NCBI GenBank assembly: GCA_963965975.1
Contig: OZ014414.1
Span: forward strand, 7,105,501 to 7,169,500
Direction of reading: 5' to 3'
Length of the DNA: 64,000 nt
Source: Xestospongia bergquistia
Taxonomy: Eukaryota; Porifera; Demospongiae; Haplosclerida; Petrosiidae
The notes under the pieces were generated by a model that saw only the letters and a program-made list of their open reading frames with translations, had not been told where the DNA came from and ran no database searches. Below are positions 57,262-64,000 of the stretch, piece after piece (position 1 is the stretch's first letter; each line of letters begins with the position of its first letter). Both the position numbers and the translations under genes were made by a program.

Positions 57262-57483
57262 TTGATAGCATAGGGGTAGGAAGATAGTAGGGATTAGGGG
57301 GGCTAAAATGTTATCAGTAGTAATAACTGTTCTATGAGCAGGGGGTTGCATTCCCAGAAGTTTTTAGCTTGAAAACCTTGTAAAATTATGTTAAATAATA
57401 ACAGATGATTATGACTAAATTAAAGAAATGACATATATACACATGACCTAATAAAATATGTTAATAATGTCCAAAATAATTTA
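57262..57483. mobile_element. Copy-specific ~220 bp insertion, unclassified
   Basis: The paralogous spacer near 46,155 reads CATATGTTAATAGGTTATTC without interruption. Here the same sequence is split, with about 220 bp between CATATGTT and AATAGGTTATTC. The insert has G-rich runs (GGGATTAGGGGGGC, GCAGGGGGTTGC) unlike the rest of the window. No clear terminal repeats or poly-A were found, so the element type is open. Confidence 0.6.
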
Positions 57484-57659
57484 ATAGGTTATTCCTGTTC
57501 AAATTTAAATAAAAGCAAGCAAAAAACTAAACTAATGACTAATACATGTGCAGAATACTAATAGACACATACTATTATATAAAGTATAATACAGGTTTAC
57601 TTTGTAAGTAAAAGTTAATTGACACTAAATTGATCATTTATAAAGTAAACTAAATGTAA

Positions 57660-59258
57660 TTAGTCTGTTGATTCAAGTGATAGTCCCATTTCTCTTCTGT
57701 ATTGATCTTCCTGATCCAAATATCTTTCATAATGTTCCCCCATTTCTCTTCTATATTGATCTTCCTGATCCAAATATCTTTCATAATGTTCCTCAGCTAT
57801 CAAATGTATGTTGACTTCCTTTTCTCTGACTCTAAACTTGTAACATTTGGCTAGTATCAGAAATATAATAAGTATTATGAGAATAATGACACTCTTTAAT
57901 ACATGATAGTAAAGACTTTGGCAGTGCATTTCTCCTTGGCAATTGAATGGATACTTTCCACTAATATTAATAAGATCACCAAGTCGAAGTGCTGCATACC
58001 ATAGTCCAATCAAGAACCCCCTCATCTCATGTGGACACTGAGCTATTGTGAACTCTAATGACGTTGGAAAAATGAAAGCAAAAGAAATCCCATGTAAAAT
58101 TTGAGGAGCAATAAATGCTTTGTATGAATTGCTATTTATATTAAAACTCTCTCTACAAGCCAACATGACAACATAGTATAATGTAGTCAATAAAGCAATA
58201 ATAAGTCCTAAACTAATTCTCTTGAGCATGCTAGGAATAAATTTATAGAAATATGGATATATCAAAAAGTGATAAAGTAGAGTAAGAACAACAGCTACTA
58301 CGAAGTATAACGAATCATTGTTGACACAGCATAAAATGAACTGTGATGTTTTGTTTGGAAGTAAGAAATCACTTATTATTAAATCTCCTGTACATTCAAC
58401 GCCCACGACAGAAATTAATAAGGGAATTAACCTTAAAACTGTTTTAACATCCTCTACCTGTTCCTCTGAGAAAGGTCCACCATATTTGTCTTTACCTAAG
58501 TCTAGACGTGAAGGATAGTCTTCCTCCCAGTATGTTAAAGCACTACGATTTCTTGGATATTTGTTTTTTCTGGCATAATTGAGTACTTGACTAATACGTT
58601 TGACTGGATTGACAATATGTGGAGTAGTATCAAGCCAATGTTTAAAGAGATAGTTAGTTATTAATATTGCAGATACAGCAATACCTGACACGACATACGA
58701 CATAATGAAAAACTGTTCAAACAAACATTGTCCAATTTCAAACAGAAGATAACATAAAGGCATGCACACAGCATAGCAATAGATAATAGCACTTAGTTCA
58801 TCAGCTGATGCTCCTATTACTTGATCAAAACTGAATTGAATAACATTAGAGTGAAAGCAACAACTACCAATCAATCCCAGTATAAAAGCTATACTCACGG
58901 CTACTAAAGAAAGAGTGTCATATTCTGGCAAGTATGTTTTAATAATGCATGACAAGCCAGTAATTATCCAAGACAAAAATGAGAAATGTACACCAACAAT
59001 GATAGTTTTATATCTACCTGTCTTTACATCAGCAAGTAGACCAAAAAGTGGATATGAAAGAAATATAAGACACAATGCTATACTGTAAAAAATATACTGA
59101 CTTTGACGATGTTCAACATTGATGTTGAGGTAGACTGTTTCACCAAAATATTGTATCGAATTGACATGGAGAAGCATCAAGACATTCCAGAGAATGAGAA
59201 GTATCACTGATTTAGAACTAATTTTTCTCTTAGAGCAAGTTAGATTAAGTGTCTTCAT
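57660..59258 (-). CDS. T15: POT/PTR2-family (SLC15-like) transporter with duplicated tail motif
   Basis: A complete 532-residue frame, ATG at 59,258. The extra length comes from an exact 18-residue tandem repeat in the C-terminal tail (E-H-Y-E-R-Y-L-D-Q-E-D-Q-Y-R-R-E-M-G twice), i.e. a 54 bp in-frame duplication near 57,685-57,792. Otherwise it matches the family: G-R-Y-K-T loop, D-Q-V-I-G-A (with F-H-S-N before it, where other copies have F-Y-S-N), central loop, N-K-T sequon and Q-C-P-H-E-M-R-G. Private or T12-shared residues: V-E-C-T-G-D-L-I and F-N-I-N-S-N-S-Y. First copy from the right array edge. Confidence 0.88.
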   Translation of the reverse strand: MKTLNLTCSKRKISSKSVILLILWNVLMLLHVNSIQYFGETVYLNINVEHRQSQYIFYSIALCLIFLSYPLFGLLADVKTGRYKTIIVGVHFSFLSWIITGLSCIIKTYLPEYDTLSLVAVSIAFILGLIGSCCFHSNVIQFSFDQVIGASADELSAIIYCYAVCMPLCYLLFEIGQCLFEQFFIMSYVVSGIAVSAILITNYLFKHWLDTTPHIVNPVKRISQVLNYARKNKYPRNRSALTYWEEDYPSRLDLGKDKYGGPFSEEQVEDVKTVLRLIPLLISVVGVECTGDLIISDFLLPNKTSQFILCCVNNDSLYFVVAVVLTLLYHFLIYPYFYKFIPSMLKRISLGLIIALLTTLYYVVMLACRESFNINSNSYKAFIAPQILHGISFAFIFPTSLEFTIAQCPHEMRGFLIGLWYAALRLGDLINISGKYPFNCQGEMHCQSLYYHVLKSVIILIILIIFLILAKCYKFRVREKEVNIHLIAEEHYERYLDQEDQYRREMGEHYERYLDQEDQYRREMGLSLESTD

Positions 59259-59356
59259 CTCCTAGCAATTAATAATGTAATTTTAGTTTATCAACTAACA
59301 TGGAATTAACATTGAATAACAACCTTGTTATTCTAAATAAAATCACTTTGTTGACA

Positions 59357-59514
59357 TACTTAGCCGAGACCAAAAAGAATAACTCAACAAAACAAACACA
59401 CTCAGAACACAACAGAAACAACATATGCTTGGGTGTATTCTTATCGTCCCTATACAATGATGATAATTAATAACATGATAAGAACATATTACATCACTAT
59501 GACACATTACTCCT
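59357..59514 (-). mobile_element. Ty3/gypsy-type LTR upstream of T15
   Basis: Minus-strand unit beginning TGTCATAGTGATGTAATATG, directly preceded (with a TAA spacer) by the polypurine tract AAGGGAGGAG at 59,518-59,527. It ends in GGCTAAGTATG with the terminal ACACAACA of the T3-linked LTR deleted. The most complete PPT/LTR junction in the window. Confidence 0.65.
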
Positions 59515-59784
59515 CCCTTAAACAATACATAATAATTAAGAGAAATTGAACAATTAGAAATATTATAAGAACCTATCTGGAGGTTGTTGAACTAATTGTG
59601 GGTAACAACAGCCATTCGAATTCGTTGTGGATAATGATGGCCAGTAACAATAGGAGCTTCAACAACTTGCTGACTCATATTTATGATACAGTAAGAGGCT
59701 ACTAGAAAAGTAGTTAGTATCAACATTGAAAGTAGTATTATCAAAAGTTAGAAACCGAAAGTCTAATTTAATGAATGTGTTTAA
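59515..59784 (-). mobile_element. Gypsy-type pol 3' end remnant
   Basis: Matches the regions directly beyond the T3 and T14 LTRs (GAACCTATCTGGAGG.., AATAGGAGCTTCAACAACTTGCT..). Degenerate, no usable frame. Confidence 0.5.
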
Positions 59785-60130
59785 TGTATTGTTTATCCAT
59801 CAGGCTAAATTGGACAGCTCCACCCAACAGCTCCATGTAATGCTGTGGTTATAATACCAGATCTTTGGCTTGCTAGAAAAGATTGTTGATTAAATGATCT
59901 TAATATGCCACCATTTTATGATCAATCTGTAAACTGGTCATGTCAGATTGTAAACGTTGCAGACGTGGGTGGGTTTTAAAAAGTAATTGTTGCATTTCTC
60001 GAATACTCTTCATTTACTACTGTTAAAGATTACAATGATCTCAATGATGTCAGTCTTTTCATTAATAGGAATTTGAAAGTAATAGCCATACTAGTGAAGA
60101 AACATCCATCCAAACCCCACCCACTTAATA
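59785..60130 (+). pseudogene. Partial copy of the 7,946-type plus-strand remnant
   Basis: Reads A-P-C-N-A-V-V-I-I-P-D-L, Y-D-Q-S-V-N-W-S-C-Q-I-V and V-I-V-A in interrupted frames, the block shared with 8,430, 14,220 and 25,830. Family unknown. Confidence 0.4.
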
Positions 60131-60935
60131 TAAGTGAACACAACTAACAATTTTGTAATCAGTTTAAGAAGATCTTGGCATATTTTAAAGTGATGGAAGC
60201 AAATTTTTGTTATTTAGTGAGCAATTATAAATAGATAAACATATTGGGCAGAATACTTATAATTAATGAAACTATGGTAATGAAACTGTATCCTATATTA
60301 TTACTGATATATAACACTAAATGATCTGTCGTTCAATAGTATATAGTGTGGACATTCAGTACTTCATTTATTTATTCTGAAAAGATGGGCTCCTTATTAA
60401 TGCTTTTTTCTAGTTAAGGATATCTTATTAATGTTGCTGCTGTCAAATGTTACATGTACATGTAACTTAGATGGGTGTGTGACATTTGTTCAAAACAGTC
60501 ATAATACATCTATGTACTTTTTATCATTAATAAGGTCTTGACAAGTAATACCTGTAGCAAATGGGTCTGTAAGATTTTGTATGAATCTGATGTGTTTTAT
60601 CAGAGCTCAAATGTTCATTAAGTCTGTAATATCATCATTTCTGTATATCAAACCATTAAAATGACATACATTGCAATGACAACCATTATGATACAATATG
60701 TCATAGATTTTTATGATCAGTTTATTACTTTATATCTGAGAGAGATAAACTATTATTATAACTAGACTCAAAATATATAATAAAATGTATGTACATTGTA
60801 AACAATAATATCATTACTATGTCATTTCTACATTAATTGCAGCTATATATTACACATGTTAGAATTGATGTGGTGTCCCTGTTCAAATTAAAATAAAAAG
60901 GCAAGCAAACAAACTTAAGCAAATGTCTAATAATA
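60131..60935. repeat. Last array-related flank
   Basis: 60,180-60,260 and 60,800-60,860 resemble 26,220-26,370. 60,860-60,935 is the typical transporter 3' flank (GATGTGGTGTCCCTG...GCAAGCAAACAAACTTAAGC), after which nothing matches the array. No gene is seen. Confidence 0.5.
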
Positions 60936-62805
60936 TACATTATTAATTATTCGATAAAGCTAAAGAACAAACAACAACTAATCAAATATACCTGAGCCAA
61001 TTTGAAATTCATCATGAATAAGGAGTGCTTGTCCAAATTACTGCAACAGGTCATTAATTGACAACATGTTGCAAGAGGAGTTAGACTAATGTTTTGTAAT
61101 TTCCAATGTTTTGAGACATTTTTTAAAATTATGAATGCTTTAAAGAAGAGAATACAATAAAAGTACTACTATTTACATCTAATGGATACATATCTATAAT
61201 AACATTATTACATAACTAAAAGAAGGATAAGTGAATGGGAAGGAATTCCTTGAATATATAGCCATGGTCCTTCTATAAATTTTATTAATTTGTCAATTTA
61301 ATTTTAAAGCCCGCCTACTTTAATTACAGAAGGTTTATGGTGAGCATTGGAACTTGTCTCAATTAAAAATGGTAGCGAAGGATGCAATTCAGTAACATCA
61401 TTCCACTGGACACATGTACACAATTCATGCTACTATGATGTTGTTATTTAATTGATTTTTATAAATTGTATTACAAAATACTTACACACACTTATTTCCA
61501 CAAAATATATTTCATAATGACATTAATTAATTATAGAAATTAGTTCCAAACATAGTACGTAGTTTGTCAACTGAAAATCTTTTAATTCATTAAACAAAAT
61601 GTTTTATTATTGAGGCTAGCTACATTCTTATTAACATTAGAATGTAGTAAGGCTGCAGACATACTAATCCTCTCATTATGAACATAATGACAGAATTAGT
61701 ATGCAAAATATAGGTTTTATACATAATAGTGGTTAGTGGGATCACTGAAATATTTCAGTCACATATATTTAAGTTCCAATATACATGTATGTATTCAAAT
61801 TTTCTGGAAGATACAGCTACAGTGATATATATTATTATGTTAATAATTATTGTATTGCATGTCTGTGGTCACATTGTACAGATGAAATGAACATACTTAT
61901 TTCCTCTAGTAATATAATGACATATATGTAGTTTATAATTAGATTACATATACACACAAAATATTCCCCATACTTTTATAGAATGCTACACTATAGAAAC
62001 CTGTACGTGTGTATGTTACTATATGAAATTTTTTAATCATCTTGTTTTAAATGATAACATAATTATAAAATACATACACATACTTATTTCCTTCTCCTGT
62101 CTTTCATAATTACATTATGTAATTATCGAAATTATTCACAACATATTCCTAACATGGTTTACAAATATACGGCTTCAAAAAATTTAGTAACACGTGCGAT
62201 GTGTGTTACTATTTTTAGTATGAGCGTACTTATAAATCTCTATCCCAAAGCTGTTTTCTACGTACGTGTTTGTTTCTTCTCCATTGGATACCCTGTTCTG
62301 CAGTAACTTCAGCAGGTTCGTCATACTATTTAGGAAAAAGGTATATCAATAACTAGTAAAATAATATTGTAATTGCTTTCAGTTACTGTGTATATAATCA
62401 AAAATAATGAGAGACTAGACTTGTGGCTAGTGAGACTGCTAAATCAAAGCTTCCAAAGGATATGGAGACAAGATCATATTATTAATGAAACGATTTTTCT
62501 ATTGGATTCTGAATTGCATCTCTAGAATGTTTCATCTGCAGTACTGCATGTAGCATCTACCTAACTAACTGCACTATTCATTCTATAGCTGTCGTATTAC
62601 GTGAATTATTGACACAAAGCAACGGTGTACGAAGATAGATGAATGTAGTCTTTAGGAATGGACGGTACAAACAATAGATCTAAAAAAATCGTACCAATTC
62701 TAATTAGAATTGGCCTATCAATGCTCCAAATGATTATGTTTAAATAGCTATAAGTAATTAAATAAACATATGAAATTAACTGAATTAACTTTGTTTTTTA
62801 TTTAG
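60936..62805. other. Unique AT-rich region beyond the array
   Basis: No convincing gene. Two adjacent hairpins lie at 61,620-61,647 and 61,660-61,703. Weak repeats of a CATACTTATTTCC phrase occur near 61,480, 61,890 and 62,080. Not related to the transporter spacers. Confidence 0.45.
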
Positions 62806-62916
62806 GAAAGTCTGAGTGATATAAAACTACTGTTCAACAATTGTTCTCTCTTGGGATTTTTCATCACAACAATGTCCACTTTATATTCTTATTATACTAT
62901 AGTATTAATTTTACAA
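62806..62916 (+). CDS. Candidate exon, hydrophobic
   Basis: A TTTTTTATTTAG acceptor is followed by 111 nt (37 codons) open in frame: E-S-L-S-D-I-K-L-L-F-N-N-C-S, then a hydrophobic segment ending I-V-L-I-L-Q before GTATTA as a possible donor. The pattern D-I-x-L-L-x-x-N-x-S followed by a membrane segment faintly resembles ninjurin, but the spacing is shorter and I put little weight on it. Could be a chance frame. Confidence 0.25.
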
Positions 62917-63386
62917 GTATTAATAATATTTATAAATATTTACAAGACTAGCACACACACACACACACATATACACACATATACATACATATACAAATTA
63001 TATGTATATATTATATATAATGTACATAAAATGACTTGCATTTGTTTATTTTTATCCATGTACATACAAATGTAAGCAATACAGCTTACAATTAATGAGC
63101 TGACTAATACATATATAAAATACATTTAGTGCATCCAGACAGTTGACTTATATATATCCAAATGTAAATGTTTATATATTACACTGACATTGTTAGGTCT
63201 AGTTGTTGTGTATAGTATTTGATTTACATGTAGTTGCTTACCCTTGGGTTGTTTGTAACTATAAGTTAGATGCAATACTTCCTATGTGCATTCCACAGAC
63301 TACATTCATGCAGTTCCAGTTATTTTAATACAATGATTTATTAAAAGGAATGTTAAGTGATTTGTTTAATTGTGTTTTGTTTATAG
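62917..63386. other. Candidate intronic sequence with microsatellite
   Basis: Contains a (CA)n run at 62,951-62,969 followed by CATA repeats. No coding evidence. It would be intron if the flanking exon calls belong to one gene. Confidence 0.4.
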
Positions 63387-63529
63387 GCTTTCTCTAAACA
63401 ATTGGACTTTGATAAACAAGGTTAGTGCAGTATAATAATGAACTAATTTCAATTTCTATTTTTTTATGTAGTTGTTGTGTGCAACTTCATTAATACAAAT
63501 GCATGTTGTATTAATATTATATATAATAA

Positions 63530-63561
<32 letters not shown>

Positions 63562-63944
63562 ATTATTGCAGCCAATATTTATTACCACTGGTGTTACCAT
63601 TACGGTCTTGAATATATATACATACAAACACACACACACACATTTTTTAATGTTTTTTTAAAGCTGTTTTTTGTAATACTTAGATCAACTATTTGAGGGT
63701 ACTGAACACCCTGTTGAGGATTACACATCATTTCTTCCATCGTCTACAGAGACACTAGAGAAACCAAATAATGCACAGAAAAAAATAGCTAAGATGGTGA
63801 GAGTTAAGCAATCACATTGAATGTAACAAAAGGTTTCTTTGTCTAATGAAGAGTGGTGCAGAGAAGATACTAAATAGTGGGGAAAAATACTTTGCTTATT
63901 TGGTTGACTGGTACACAAAAAACAATGATACATTCTGTTTCAGA
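63387..63944 (+). CDS. Three exons of an unidentified plus-strand gene, continuing past the window
   Basis: Exon 63,387-63,420 (34 nt, after TTTATAG, before GTTAGT), exon 63,684-63,796 (113 nt, after ATACTTAG, before GTGAGA) and exon 63,852-63,944 (93 nt, before GTAAGA). Joined, the frame stays open with phases 1 and 0: A-F-S-K-Q-L-D-F-D-K-Q, then Q-L-F-E-G-T-E-H-P-V-E-D-Y, then S-G-A-E-K-I-L-N-S-G-E-K-Y-F-A-Y-L-V-D-W-Y. The last intron is only 55 bp. Soluble-looking and charged; no family recognised. A (TA)n run (63,538-63,560) and a CA run lie in the first intron. It marks the end of the transporter array. Confidence 0.55.
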
Positions 63945-64000
63945 GTAAGATCAAATCATAATTATCTGTTCATTAAATGTTACATTAACAGGTTCATGTT

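Noticed and set aside
62851..63075. Plus-strand frame of 74 codons running through a CA/CATA repeat
   Set aside because: Its second half is microsatellite translation. Only the part up to 62,916 is kept, as a low-confidence exon.
1..64000. tRNA or rRNA genes
   Set aside because: No cloverleaf, B-box pair or rRNA-like conserved segment was noticed on either strand. A covariance-model scan would be needed to exclude small RNA genes.

Overview
This is an AT-rich eukaryotic window dominated by a head-to-tail tandem array of one single-exon gene family, all on the minus strand. I count fifteen loci, named T1 to T15 here in coordinate order. Eight have complete reading frames (T2, T3, T6, T7, T9, T11, T14, T15; 512 to 532 residues). 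One, T12, is full length except for a stop at about codon 17. Six are broken or truncated (T1, T4, T5, T8, T10, T13). The protein is a multi-spanning transporter that I read as a divergent member of the POT/PTR2 (SLC15/NPF-type, MFS fold) family. The reasons are a loop-2 motif of the form A-D-x-x-x-G-R-Y-K-T, a central D-Q motif, a long central cytoplasmic loop and a conserved C-half block (E-F-T-I-A-Q-C-P-H-E-M-R-G). Together with 50 to 60 bp introns in the flanking genes, this suggests an early-branching animal. A demosponge such as Amphimedon is my best guess, by recollection of the family and not by any search.

Layout: 1-60,935 is the array and its recurring spacers; 60,936-64,000 is unique sequence containing exons of an unrelated plus-strand gene. 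Between transporter copies the same modules recur. They include a 3'-flank module carrying an old plus-strand coding remnant, a 5'-flank segment, and long imperfect-palindrome (MITE-like) elements lying about 40 to 60 bp upstream of several start codons. There are also fragments of one Ty3/gypsy-type LTR retrotransposon lineage (three LTR copies with adjacent pol ends, plus RT/RNase H/integrase pieces), two copies of a spliced minus-strand gene fragment, and a second plus-strand coding remnant. A ~1.16 kb inverted-repeat DNA transposon at 2,749-3,912 and a ~220 bp insertion at 57,262-57,483 are datable as insertions because paralogous spacers in the window give the empty sites.

The spacers show how the array grew and decayed. 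Near-identical segmental duplicates occur (for example 19,510-24,640 with 40,935-45,430, and 7,250-8,860 with 24,645-26,230). There are two tandem duplications with visible junctions (near 37,337 and near 52,466). Several deletions fuse a transporter body to a neighbour's flank or to a retrotransposon. The intact copies keep an almost invariant central loop and C-terminal tail but differ in the first membrane helices and in the helix/loop segment around residues 285-325. This fits either diversified transport specificity over a conserved regulatory core, or gene conversion of the core.

All similarity statements are by eye. No database search, alignment program or expression data were available.
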